Shown one piece after another: positions 23,068-34,136 of a DNA stretch of 64,000 nucleotides. The stretch is from Dipteris shenzhenensis. Its lineage: Eukaryota > Polypodiophyta > Polypodiopsida > Gleicheniales. The DNA is taken from the NCBI GenBank assembly GCA_047967505.1, contig CM106538.1; one strand, written 5' to 3'. Each line of letters opens with the position of its first letter. Position 1 is the first letter of the stretch. Under the pieces are notes generated by a model. It was not told the DNA's origin. It worked only from the letters and a program-made list of their open reading frames with translations, and searched no databases. A program made the translations under genes and the position numbers.

Positions 23068-24800
23068 ATGCTACTGCAAAGTGGTGGCAAGCAGGTAGGA
23101 GTTGTAGAAAATTGGAGGCAAAGGGGGAGTTGGTGAGCACTTACTAGCTTGAGAATGATTTTACGTCGCCGTTTGGGACTTGATTTGGCAGCAAGCTGGC
23201 AGCTTACACCCTGGTCCCCATCCTATGACTCATGAGTCATCAGTTATAAGTTAGAGCCTTATATTACAATTTACAAAATTTCAAAATTTTCATTAGGAAT
23301 TCAAATACCTTATGGTCTATTGAATATCACATTAAAGTAATGCTCATTTTTGTTATAGTAGGTCAAAAACTTATATACACTCAAAATTGCCAATTTATGA
23401 AACCTTCTCAAAAAAATTTTCAAGGTTATTTCTCAAAATTTTCCATTCATCTGACATTAAACCTCGATTTTTCATGAACACTAGTCCAAGCCATGAGGAC
23501 AATTGCTATATAGTTGTGGTCCTCCATATATTTTCCAAGCAATATAGGTGTGGTCATCCATCTCATTAATTATCGATGATGTGGTCCAAATAATCTTCAG
23601 GCATCAGCTTGTGTCGCCTACTCTCCACCTACTATCCCCATCTAAAGCATGCTTAATTATGGGTACAAATTAAATATCCTTTAAGTTTGCATTCCACAAT
23701 GTCTCCACAACTTTTTCTAACCAAGTCACAATATCAGGACTGCTGGTGGTATGTATTCCATTTCACAACATCCAAGGATGACATTCAAGTCCCTAATAAA
23801 TCTTGAATCAACTCTTTTCTATGATTCATTTGAAATAATCCTAGTGGCTTTTATTCTCTCATGGTATTATTGTTGTTACAAACTCTAAGGCTTGCTCTGC
23901 ACTACTGAGATCGTACAAAGAGATATATGTCATCTCAACGTCCTCGTTCTCTTCATCTTGTAGTGTGTCTTATCCAACGTTATCTGACTCTATACTTTGT
24001 CGTTGTTTTAGTGTGTGTAAGTCACTATCAACTCATACTTGATATAATGGCTACATTTACACTTAAGCTGATTATTCAACAATAGCTAATATCAATGCCT
24101 TCTAACGCGCTCTTTCAATTTCAGTTGCTAATCTAAAGCGAGGAGGGGACTTGGGAGGCCATCAGTTTAAACGATGAATCTACACAACATATGAAATGCG
24201 CATGAAACAGGCTCAAAGTGAAAGTACCTGGAGTGACAACTCACGAGTCCTGGGTGATGGCTCCTTCGAGCTTCGAAGTTCGTATGAGTTGACTAGTGAG
24301 GAGTTCACATCGCACGATTATCAATGCCCAATTGCCTCTCAAATATTGATTCTGGATTCTGCAAACATTGAGGCTTGAGCCTTGAAAGGTGCCGGTGGGA
24401 TTTGGGAACTTGGGCTTCCTTTAAAGATTGATGTGACAGGCTCACGAATCACTACTTAGTACTAAAGTCTAAGTGCTCACGACTCACTGCTCACAAGCAA
24501 AGATGAAGCCTGATAGCAATTTGCAATGGGATAGAGCATTAAGCAAAGATGTGACAGAATGAGAAGAGACTAGAGTTTGAGAAAGGGACGTTGGATTTTG
24601 GAAAAGGGACGTTGGAAAAGAAACTTGGGAACTTGGGCTGGGAGAGAGGAGATTACAACATGTTATGTATCCCCATAGACATTGGATTATATTTGGACAA
24701 TCTCTAGGGACATGTCTTACCTTCCTTAGCACTCCACGAGGACATCTAGAGGTGCAAGTAGCTAGGAGAGGTCTTGCTCATATGGGACTTCAATGCCAAG
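23068..24800. other. No recognised gene
   Basis: Sequence after the VQ fragment has only short frames. A local repeat of AAAGGGACGTTGGA occurs near 24593-24620. Confidence 0.5.
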
Positions 24801-24810
24801 ACCAACAACA

Positions 24811-24831
24811 TGTGTGTGTGTGTGTGTGTGT
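24811..24831 (+). repeat. (TG)n microsatellite
   Basis: About ten TG dinucleotides after AACAACA. Confidence 0.95.
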
Positions 24832-25080
24832 AAAAATAGAAAGAGAGTATGTCCCCCTATACATTGATACATTTAAGTATTTGCATGTGGCATTTTAGTT
24901 TAGTTCATTTCTTCTTATTTGTTGTCATAAATCTATAGAATCTTCCACTATACAAGATTGTGAGACTGGATAGATGGCTTAAGTGTACTAAATGTATGAG
25001 AATGCTAGAGGGGTAGATTTATATTTAAAGCCTCTATTGACTGGCCAGTTCTTTACATTGTGATAAATTTCTAAACACAT

Positions 25081-25215
25081 AAATGCATAGTACATGATGA
25101 AATTAAAGTTAGATTTTCACACACACACACACACATACACACAACTAAATATAAATGCATAGAAGTACATGATGAAATTAAAGTTAGATTTTCACACACA
25201 CACACAACTAAATAT
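25081..25215 (+). repeat. Tandem duplication carrying (CA)n
   Basis: AAATGCATAG, TACATGATGAAATTAAAGTT and AGATTTTCACACAC occur twice about 72 bp apart, each ending in a CA tract and ACAACTAAATAT. The CA tracts differ in length. Confidence 0.9.
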
Positions 25216-25959
25216 GTGACTTATTGCATATTCACTACTCTAGCTCTATTCATTAATTTAGTTGAATTTTTACCTACTTTTTGCGATCATAAACTGTGAC
25301 TAAAGAAATACTTAAAATATCTAACAAGACACCTTCTACCATGCCATTATAGAAAATTTCATTCTTTAATTTTGTGTCATTTTAATCATTTGATTATTCT
25401 TGCTAGGAATCTATTGTTGTTTCTATTTACCTATGTATGTAGTGTCCTTCCATGTTCTTGTTGAAGATAGAAGCATGAAGAGATATATCCCTACTATATG
25501 ACTTGATGAGGGGTAGACATATTGCTAATGATGGGCCTACCATAGGCTTGAGTTAGCCAAATGTACGCTGGATATAAGGGCACAAGTCTTCTTGATTGCA
25601 CAAGTCTTCTTTTGGTGCTTAATTCTATAGATCTAGCCAAAATTTTAAATTGTATATATAATATGTTGGTGAAAGTTTCCAAATATATTTATTTATTATA
25701 TAAAACTTTGGCGAATTTTCATGGACTTTATTTATAATTTTATAATCTTGAAGGCTAAACCTAGCTCTTTTTTTAATTTTAGTTTCAAATTGTGGCGAAT
25801 ACACTAAGCTTTTATTTTTATAAAAGCATATAAACTTTCACAAGCCATATAAAACTTTCGCTTATTAACGAAACTAACGCGAAAAAATCATCCCTGTAGC
25901 AAAGGCCTTGACTTCACAGGTTAGCGGGCAACAATAAGCAACGATGGCTGCTGTAGTGT

Positions 25960-26060
25960 GTATGGGTTTTCTTGTTGGCTTGCAGAGGCTCTTCCTTAGA
26001 GGAATCCTCTTACTTGTAAGCATATCTTTTGTATTTCAATATACTACTACACTTTTGGCC
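25960..26060 (+). repeat. Unrecognised dispersed family, 3' tail only (copy 3)
   Basis: TTGCAGAGGCTCTTCCTTAG and AATCCTCTTACTTGTAA, followed by a TCTTT and a TATA-rich run, match 28298-28385, the tail of family copy 2. It is a truncated copy lacking the coding segment. Confidence 0.6.
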
Positions 26061-27164
26061 AAGAAATTGCAAATGATTTGTATTGAAGTCGTTTCAATTT
26101 AATGTTCTAATAGCTTCTTCCTCCTTCCCTATTTTTGTTGTCACTTGAGCCTCTTCAGAGTTTTTCTTCATTTTGCAACATCTGCATCATAGTTGTATGC
26201 CTCCTTTCGTGATTTAGATTCACTCGCATGTAGGAATACTATTGCGCACTACAAAGAGTTGATGTTAGATACAGCATGCTAGAAAACTGTTTACTAGAAG
26301 TAATGAAATGTAGATATTGATGAGCAACAATACTAGGCAGCCTTGCTTCAATAATCAATAGACTGCTCGGACATGATACTAATCTTGAAACTATGCATTG
26401 ATTCATGTCTACAAATGATTAATAGATGGGATGCTATTTTTTTTCTTGCAATCTCATGCAAAATGATGCTCAGAATGTCTATTGATTGTTTACTTCTTCT
26501 CTGGCCCGATTTAGAAGTACGTTTAGTCGTGGCAACAGTGTATGTATTAATCAAGATGAAGCATTTTAGTTCTTGAAAGGTGACTCTCGTGACCTATTTT
26601 GAGCATTTTTTAATACTGTAAGTTGTATTTGGAGGTCTGCATTTGTAAGTCGTCCATGTCCTTGGCTTGAGGATTTCCAAACAAAGATTAAAAGGTGTTG
26701 TTTTTGCTCGAGGTGATCTTAATAAATCATATGGATCATACTTCCACTCGACAGATATACTTAGTTATGACAAACAATCAATAAGCCAATAACATACTTT
26801 TATTAAGCTAAATTTACAAGGTTTGTAGGTTGTGAGCAATCAAGGAGACTACGGACACCTGTTAATAAATCCCGGTATCTATATACCTTTTAGGGATTTT
26901 TAAAATTTAATCCCATTTAAACCTTAGCATTACCTTTCATTTTAAATCTTGGTTGAGATTCAAGCTTGCCTTTAATTTTAAAGGCTCAAAAAATTGTTTT
27001 TTTTCAAGCACTGGACAATGCATGGTCTGCGTTGATGTAGACTTGAACGGCTCACGTGGCTCACATTTCAAAAGCCCACATGGCTCACGATCACGTTTCA
27101 AAAGCCCACGATGAAAAAAATAGTTATAATCACGAATCTGCATGAGTCTCTCGTTGGATACTAG

Positions 27165-27470
27165 AATAAAATAGTATGTTTTCGTGATATGTTTTAAGGT
27201 TTAGCCATAAGCTAGCCTATGTTAATGCAGACATGAAGTGCTTTGTTAATGTAAATGTGCCTTGTTAACTATTTGGAGGTCTACATTAATGTAGACTGTT
27301 CTTTGTGCTACGGCATTGTTGACTTGTTATTGTGATCTATTATGACGAATTGATTAATCGTATTACTAGATTAAAATTGTATGTTTTTGCGATAGGTTTG
27401 GCCATATGTTGGTCTGCATTAACGCAGACATGAAGTGCTTTGTTAATGCAAATGTGCCCCTCATGTCCAT
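27165..27470 (+). repeat. ~195-bp satellite, left block
   Basis: ACATGAAGTGCTTTGTTAA occurs at 27231 and 27428 (197 bp apart). Each is preceded by GCGATA-like, AAGGTTT and (T/C)GTTAATGCAG blocks and followed by GGAGGTCTAC and GACTTGTTATTGTGAT blocks. A fragment (TATTTGGAGGTCTGCATT) also occurs near 26625. The array resumes at 28655. Confidence 0.85.
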
Positions 27471-27589
27471 ATGGCCATGCAAAGCTCATGTCCACTCACC
27501 CTCTTGAGCTTTCTTGGAGCTACGTATGCATATCTATCGTGGCCACCCAACATGCACGAGAAAGCTGATATTAATTGCATGAGAGGTGC

Positions 27590-28390
27590 ATGCAAAAATC
27601 ATCTAAACCTTCCTTCTCGTGTCCATCTGGCCATGCAAAACTCGCTTGCGCCATTGTGTCCATCCCCATTAAAGGTCAAAACATCTCACTTATCCACTCC
27701 ACTCACCTGTGCCCTCTCCACCTCCTATCGATAACCTTGTGCATTTCTTCTCGCCTCGTCCACCCCCTTTCCCTTGCGCCCTCCCCACCTTCTCTTAGGC
27801 TGTGCACCTCTTATCGCTTGTCGCTTTGTCCACCCCCTCTTGCCTTCAGCCTGTTCAGATCCTGTCGGCCTGTCCACCCCCTGCCCACCTCCCGCCATGT
27901 CTTCATGGCACTACACAACTACAATAGCTACACTAACAGTGAGCTCATGCAATACCTTGAGTCCCTACACTCCCAGTTCTATGACCACTGTCAAGCTCGT
28001 GGCTACCACATCCATGACATCTAGGACTACCTCGGGGTTGCTCTCATGCCCATGCACAAAGGGGACCTGGACGTGAATTGGTACGAGGAGGGGAAGTCCA
28101 AGAGGCAGATTCTAGAAGAGTCAATTTATGAAATGCACAAATAGATTGAAGGGTGTGGCTTGAAGCCATTGTGCATGTCACCTTCCCTCAAACAATAGGA
28201 GGAGAAGGCGAAAAAGAAGGCGGAGAAGGAGGAGGATAAGGCATCAACTTTGCATGCTGGTGATAATTAGGTAGCGATGATTTCAATAGTGTGTTTGCAG
28301 AGGTGCTTCCTTACAAGAATCCTCTTACTTGTAAAGACATCTTTGCTATAGCAATATATAAAAGTTTTTGACAAAACATTTCATTGTCTC
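27590..28390 (+). repeat. Unrecognised dispersed family, copy 2 (decayed coding)
   Basis: The coding segment begins M-A-L-H-N-Y-N-S-Y-T near 27908 and continues M-Q-Y-L-E-S-L-H-S-Q-F-Y-D-H. It then has G-V-A-L-M-P-M-H-K-G-D, R-Q-I-L-E-E-S, and I-E-G-C-G-L-K-P-L. After Q and an in-frame TAG come Glu/Lys repeats. Two TAG stops here (at D-I-stop-D-Y and M-H-K-stop-I-E) are absent from copy 1, where the second position is Trp. The third TAG, after Q, is shared by both copies. The tail (28290-28390) is shared with copy 3. The element sits inside the satellite, which resumes on its right. Function unknown. Confidence 0.65.
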
Positions 28391-28654
28391 ATTCCAAACA
28401 TTTTGAGTGAGTTAATTTAGCGTCTTTGTAATACCATTTGTTACTGTGAAGTTGCAATAAGATCTTGAAAGCTGGATCCATTTGTTTTTTCATCATCTTT
28501 GACCGAACGAAATCTATCCACAGTAAGACTGTGTCTCTAAACACATAACATATAGTTTACGAATGACATGGACGAGACTCCGACTCACAGGCCTCAAATT
28601 TGCAACCCTACCTTACACTTTAGTGAGAAGGCCATTTTTTACTATGGCCTTTTT

Positions 28655-29115
28655 AAAATAGTACGTTTTTGCGATATGTTTTAAGGTGTAGCCGTAAGCT
28701 GGTCTACTTCTCACAGACATGAAGTGCTTTGTTAGCTATTTGGAGGTCTAACTAGACTGTTCTTTGTGCCATGACATTGTTGACTTCTTACTGTGATATA
28801 TTATGACGAATAGAATAATCGTATTACTAGAACAAAATAGTATGTTGTTGCGATATGTTGTAAGGTTTGCCCTTATGTTGGTTTGTGTTAATGCAGACAT
28901 GAAGTGCTTTGTTAACGCAAATGTGCTTTGTTAACTATTTGGAGGTCTGTGTTAACATAGACCATTCTTTGTTATTATGATATATTATGATGAATTGATT
29001 AATCGTATTACATGCAAAAAATAGTATGTTGTCGCGATATGTTGTATTTTTTGGCCGTAAGCTTATCTGCGTTAATATAGACATGAAGTGCTTTGTTAAC
29101 GCAAATGATATCATA
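28655..29115 (+). repeat. ~195-bp satellite, right block
   Basis: ACATGAAGTGCTTTGTTA recurs at 28717, 28897 and 29091 (spacing 180 and 194). Intervening blocks match the left array, including TATTATGACGAAT, TTAATCGTATTAC and TATTTGGAGGTCT. Units are diverged from one another. Confidence 0.88.
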
Positions 29116-29296
29116 AATGTCCGAACATGCATGGTTGCTAATAGTTGGTAAGACCTCATGTGCACGTTTCATTCAACTCCATGCATGGTTTATAAAGCAT
29201 GGATTCAAGCAACTCGATGCAAAAATAGGACAAGCTGTATGGCAAAGTCGAAGAGATTAGATAAAATACAAGTGCCATTTTGTTTATTATGAAAGG

Positions 29297-29770
29297 TTAC
29301 AGGAATGCAATTTCATTCCAAAATTGGGATAACATGAGCACTACAACGTTGTCGATCCCAACGTAGTGACGCTGCATCTCCCTGCAAGCCCTCCCAAGCA
29401 CTCTGCAACTTGCAAAGACGTCCACGACACGGTTTCTCGGTGTCATGGAGGAAAGCAACCATCTGGAAAATGAAAATACAGTGAACGATCAACACATTGG
29501 AAAAAAGTGGTGACCTTAAAACCCACAAGAATTGATTGGTACCATACTTGCAAAGGGCAAGGGATCGCTTGGCGCCTGCATGCATCAACGTGTCTCCAAC
29601 CTTGAATCGGTTGAAGTTACTTTTTGGCCCAGTCTCCCTAATGACATTGTACCCAGAACCAAAACCCGAACCACCCGCCTGTGCATTGGCCTCGTGATCA
29701 CAATGTGGCAGTGGACATTGACCTCTCGCCAACCCAAAAGTGATGATTTGTCGGCCAGACCAAACTTCTA
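29297..29770 (-). CDS. Amino-DNA methyltransferase-like C-terminal exons (intron 29463-29547)
   Basis: On the minus strand, exon 29548-~29770 encodes H-C-D-H-E, Y-N-V-I-R-E-T-G and N-F-N-R-F-K-V-G-D. It ends TTGCAA|GTATGG. An 85-nt GT-AG intron with a pyrimidine-rich end (TTTTCATTTTCCAG) follows. Exon 29297-29462 then reads K-W-L-L-S-S-M-T-P, R-V-V-D-V-F-A-S-C-R-V-L-G-R-A-C and R-H-Y-V-G-I-D, ending in TAA. An AATAAA lies 9 bp further on. The pattern (x-V-x-D-x-F-A-G-x-G, then about 15 residues to R-x-Y-x-G-I-[DE]) is the SAM-binding motif and its partner in N6-adenine/N4-cytosine DNA methylases. Two expected glycines are Ser (AGT) and Arg (AGA), each one G-to-A change from Gly, so this copy is probably inactive. 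A further exon may lie at about 29945-30055 (V-V-S-L-D-I-I-S-V-F-L, ending GA|GTAAGG). The catalytic DPPY-type motif was not found. The first exon boundary is my guess. Confidence 0.5.
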
Positions 29771-30699
29771 GAACATAAAGACCTCATGGGAAAGCGTTAG
29801 GGCAACATGGGCCCTTGCTAGCCCGAAAAAACATAGTAAGGTGTTTCATGTTTAATCTGTGTACACAGAGATGTGGCAACGGAAATGATTTCAGAGTGAA
29901 TTAATGATAAAATGAATTCATCATAAATTTCCCTTACTCATTTGTATACTGGAGGGCTAGAAGGAGCTCGCCTTCCTTTTGCTTATCCACGTTCAAGAAC
30001 ACGGAAATAATGTCTAAAGATACAACGTTGAGACGGTTCTGCTCCAACCTGAGTGCATGGAAAACAAGAGGGGAGAATACTTATCGAACAGAACTCTTCC
30101 TATGTGAACGTGGAGAGGAAATTGGAGTTCATGTCGGAGATGAGGGAACATTTGTTGGTGGCTCGTTTGTAATCTTTAAGAAAGAATAATGTAGAGAGAG
30201 TCTCTCGGGCGTCACGATAGGACAAACTATATTGTGGGTTTGGGCCAGCAGGATGTAAAGGGTGGCATGTGTAAAAAGAGAAACGAGAATGGGGTGGAAA
30301 CAATTTCGAAAAGAATGGAAGGCCACTCCCGACAGCCTTTATCACTGGTGGGTGGCTAGGAAGTAATGGTGACTGGCGGAAGAGGATAAACGGGAAGATT
30401 AAGATAAACGGGATGATTAGGACAAAAGTTCAAACAAGTGGCAGAGGATTAACGACAATAAAACTGAGAAACTTTCCACCAAAGTGATAGACATACTTTG
30501 ATCAAACAAAGAAAAAAGTTCGGCGCCCATATCCTGCGGCTTTCAGCAGTCCTCCACCACCCGACATGTCTTTGGACGAGGTTTCCTTGCAGTGGACGAT
30601 TGGCAATGAAAGTCTAAACAGAGTCATCAGGACTGTTGTGTGGAGGAAAGCTTCTCTTGAGCTCCGACTTTTTTGCAAAGCTTACTACCGTCTGCATAT

Positions 30700-31190
30700 T
30701 CGTTTGATTGCTTGAACGCGCACATCTCTATCTGAGAAATGGAGGCATTGGGACATCGAAGGCAACGAGCAGTTCATGGTGGAGTCCTCTCTTGCGAGTT
30801 TGTATAAGCTTGTACACAAGTTCATCGGTGCTTCAGATGACATAGTTGATGTTAAATCCCATGATAATGTGGATGTGCCGGATAATGCCGGCCGTTCGAT
30901 GGTGAACGTGGATCGTTATCCGCTCTCCTCGACTTTCGATGATGACTTTGTGCTGCTCCGCGAGGGGGGCGAGAGCCATTGATCAATCCACATAGACGAT
31001 TCGGATGACGAGACAAGTGAACACACTGCCAAAACTCCAAAGAGTGTGTTGCCCTTAATATTTAACAGCAAGGGTGCCAATGTCCTGAAGAAAAGGATAA
31101 GGAACCCTGATAACATAATCCAAGTTGCAGAAATACCCAGGCAGTACGATGGGAATGTCATTCTAACTGTTGCTACATGATTTTTTAAAA
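30700..31190 (+). pseudogene. Decayed coding segment, family unknown
   Basis: A plus-strand frame from about 30727 reads L-S-E-K-W-R-H-W-D-I-E-G, then Y-K-L-V-H-K-F-I-G-A-S-D-D. One TGA stop follows at 30980, and the same frame continues I-D-D-S-D-D-E-T-S-E-H and I-R-N-P-D-N-I-I-Q-V-A-E-I to 31178. Codon-like composition and an uninterrupted frame across the stop argue it was once a protein. No domain is recognised. It is divergent from the methyltransferase-like gene on its left and may continue into the coiled-coil segment at 31.4 kb. Confidence 0.45.
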
Positions 31191-31436
31191 TAATCATTGA
31201 AATCTTGGCCAAAGCTCGCATTATTTTGTCCTTTCGCCAGAAGCTCACTCATTTCCACGGGCTTGAAAAAAGCTCAAACGGGAAAGCTCGCAGAAAAACG
31301 ATCCTCCCTCATCAACATATACATGGTACCTGCAACATTTGGAAGCAATTGCCCATTGCTCGCCATGTACCTACTCCTCTCAATCTGCATACGCTAAACT
31401 CCGATCGAAAGATCTAATTAAAGTGGATGAGATGGA

Positions 31437-31960
31437 GGAAAATTATTATTTGGCCATACAGGAGCTCTAGAAGACTGCCCATGAAATCTACAAAAGAAAT
31501 AAGGAGCAGGCAAGGGAAGTGGCGGAGGCATTAACAAGGATGCAAGAAGAAAGAAATCAACTACAGGAAGAGCTAAAGAGAAAGAAAGCCAAAAAAAAAT
31601 CACTACAAGCTGTCAGGGAGAAAATCCTCGACACATCAAAGAAACAAAAAAAAATCACTACAAGCTGTCAGGGAAAATTATTATTTGGCCATACAGGAGC
31701 TCTAGAAGACTGCCCATGAAATCTACAAAAGAAATAAGGAGCAGGCAAGGGAAGTGGCGGAGGCATTAACAAGGATGCAAGAAGAAAGAAATCAACTACA
31801 GGAAGAGCTAAAGAGAAAGAAAGCCAAAAAAAAATCACTACAAGCTGTCAGGGAGAAAATCCTCGACACATCAAAGAAACATCAAGCGACATCAGAAGAG
31901 GCTACCAAACAGGTGCAACAACTCCAGGCCAAAAAACAAGAGTTGCAGCATCCTCTCTAA
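31437..31960 (+). pseudogene. Coiled-coil coding segment with 235-bp tandem duplication
   Basis: The frame encodes an acidic/basic heptad-rich helix: A-L-T-R-M-Q-E-E-R-N-Q-L-Q-E-E-L-K-R-K-K, then S-L-Q-A-V-R-E-K-I-L-D-T-S-K-K. A 235-bp block (ATTATTATTTGGCC through the lysine run) occurs twice, offset 31519 to 31754, nearly identical. A third short copy of AAATCACTACAAGCTGTC sits at the joint. A TAG interrupts each copy after A-I-Q-E-L. The second copy continues K-Q-V-Q-Q-L-Q-A-K-K-Q-E-L and then meets the gypsy remnant. It looks like the C-terminal coiled coil of the unknown gene to the left. Confidence 0.7.
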
Positions 31961-32670
31961 CACATCTTCTCATAATGTCATCCTTGCTGCAATGGTACAG
32001 TTGTCCGGCAATCAATTGGTAAGGGGTTGCATCCTTGATCAGCTTCCTTACGCGTTCTTTGTTTAAGGGATGGTCTTGGGGAAAAACATTGGTCAAAAAA
32101 TGTCCTATCTTTTTTGCCCATTCAGGAATAAGGTCGACCAAGAATAATGAAGCATTAGGTAGGTCATCATCTACTCCTGTGGGTGGTTCTCCATTAGGGA
32201 TTCTAGACATATGGTCAGCTAAAACATGTTGTGACCATTTACAAACCACAACGGTGAAATCAAATTCAAGGAGGATTAACATCCATTGTGTGATTCTTCC
32301 TGTCATATAAAGCTTGTTGACCAAGTACAACATTGCTTGGTGATCTACACAAAACACAAATTTGTTGGCCAAGAGGTAATGCATGAATTTCTTCATTGCA
32401 TACACCATGCCTAACCCTTCGCATTTAGTCGTTGTATAGTTCATCTCAGTGGAGTTCAACTAGTGATTGGCAAAGTACACTAGATAATCTAAGTTGTATT
32501 CTCCTAGTTGTGCTAATACACACCCAATGGCCACGTTCAAAGCATCTACATGGACATGGAATATGAAATCCCAATGGAGGTCTCAATATGGGTGCACTTG
32601 CGAGTGCGTGCTTAAGAGTTTCAAAAGATATTTGGCACTCATCAATCCATACAAATATGGGTTTTAACAT
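31930..32670 (-). pseudogene. Ty3/gypsy RNase H to integrase remnant
   Basis: Minus strand, 5' to 3': the end of the reverse transcriptase/connection (C-Q-I-S-F-E-T-L-K-H-A-L, A-P-I-L-R-P-P), a frameshift near 32450, then RNase H. The RNase H shows Y-T-T-T-K-C-E-G-L-G-M-V-Y-A, V-D-H-Q-A-M-L-Y-L-V-N-K and G-R-I-T-Q-W. L-A-D-H-M-S-R marks its end, and an integrase N-terminal stretch (Y-H-C-S-K-D-D-I-M-R-R-C-V) follows. Order and motifs are those of Ty3/gypsy pol. Flanking gag, protease and integrase core are missing. It is truncated at about 31955, where it joins the coiled-coil segment. Confidence 0.85.
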
Positions 32671-33209
32671 TTTGCGAGTTTATTTTCTACGAGTTTTGCG
32701 AGTTTTTCAATATATGCAACCACAATAATATAGCTAGTGGCTAGCTATATTTAACATGCAATCTTGGAATATGTACATGTTGATGATGCAATTTTACATC
32801 ACACCAAACTTTCAAAACAACAATTCCACAAGAATAGCTATGAGCAAAATGTTTATTAAAACTTAGCACTCATAACATGTTTTATAGCCAACATTTGTTT
32901 GACATGTGATTTTAAAATGAATAGTTGCTTTCGATGAAATATTGCATGACACCAAACCTCAAAAAACCTTTTTCAGAAGAATAGAAAATCATCATAGTGT
33001 TTACCTCAAGTAAGATAATTAATACCATCTAGATAACCTTGACATTATAATATATCCAGAAACATAATGCCTTAATATCACATGAAATCAAGGACAAAAA
33101 CAAAAGCTCATTGATAGGCTTTGCAAACCATAAATCTAATCCTCCGGAAAGTTTCTAAACATAATACTCTACCAGGTTTCTTAACAAAACCCTCGACCAA
33201 GTTTCTGGT
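32671..33209. other. No recognised gene
   Basis: AT-rich sequence, with a repeated TTTTGCGAGTTT near 32670-32705. No convincing frame. A short basic minus-strand frame (33108-33299) extends into the inverted LTR piece and is probably spurious. Confidence 0.5.
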
Positions 33210-33483
33210 TGCACTAAATAAAGTTCTTGGAGATAAATAAGACAACACTGAAAACGAAAGATAGCTGAAGAAGAAATATATATCACCAAAGGAACTCAAT
33301 ACAAGAGAAGAGATATGTGCGAAAGAAACTATGGAGGGGGCAAACAGCAGTCCTCCAGAGTAGTCAACTGAAGTGGGCTCTGCACTAGCTCCACAAGTTG
33401 GAACTAAACCAGATCTAGGTCAGCAACCTATTGCCAAAAGAGCAAAGGTTTGCTGCAGATCTGCAAAGAAGGGCAGCAACAAT
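33210..33483 (-). repeat. Inverted copy of the copia LTR's right half
   Basis: The reverse complement of this segment matches 36737-37010 (landmarks: TGCAGATCTGCAAAGAAGGGC, AGTCCTCCAGAG, GGTGATATATATTTCTTCTT on the other strand). Identity is high with scattered substitutions. It is joined directly to gag sequence at about 33484, so the left edge of the copia element is an LTR fragment in the wrong orientation instead of a 5' LTR with primer-binding site. Confidence 0.85.
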
Positions 33484-34034
33484 TCCAGATCACTGCTGAT
33501 GATGATCTGAAGGTAAAGCTGGCAGACTACCAACGGTTAATTGCTGAGTTTGCCACAACTGGTCCTCCCAAATCCGAGGATGACCAAGTTACTTTCTTTT
33601 TGAACAAACTCCCACCTAAGTACTTCAGTTTTATGCAGCAAATCATTTCTCAACCCTCCCTTCCTACCTTTTATGAGTTCGAATGTCAACTCTTGCGTTA
33701 TGCTCGTCTCTACTCTCAGGTTCACCAAAAACATAGTGTTCCTGCTTCAGAGGGGGCTCTTCTCTCCGGGATTCAAAAAGATCAACTCAACTCTAAGAAG
33801 CCCTCTCCCACTCCTGACTCCAATAATTCCTCTGGTATTAAACCCGCCTGGCACAACCTTCTAAAAAAGAACCGGTTTTGTCAGCATTGCCAGAAAGTTG
33901 GGCATGTTGATGACGAATGTCGCTCCAAAGCCGAAGGCATTCTCCCACAACCCCCCAACACGACTCTTCTGCCACCTCGCTGGCGCCCTAGGAGTGGTCC
34001 TCCTCCACCTAACGCTAGCCCTTGGAGACCATAG
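33450..34034 (+). pseudogene. Ty1/copia gag (element 1)
   Basis: A gag capsid-like region: D-D-L-K-V-K-L-A-D-Y-Q-R-L-I-A-E-F, then F-L-N-K-L-P-P-K-Y-F-S-F. It is followed by a CX2CX4HX4C knuckle (CQHCQKVGHVDDEC) near residue 150 and a Pro-rich tail ending at a stop. The apparent N-terminus (first ~12 codons) lies inside the inverted LTR piece, so the true gag start is lost. Gag and the protease frame that follows are in different frames with a stop between them. Confidence 0.85.
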
Positions 34035-34136
34035 GGCCATGTCACTAATCAGTTCACCCCATCCCCTCCCTTCATCACTCCCGAAGGCCTGTCTGACTGG
34101 TCCACTGGAGATTCTCTAGACTTCACTTCCCAGGCC

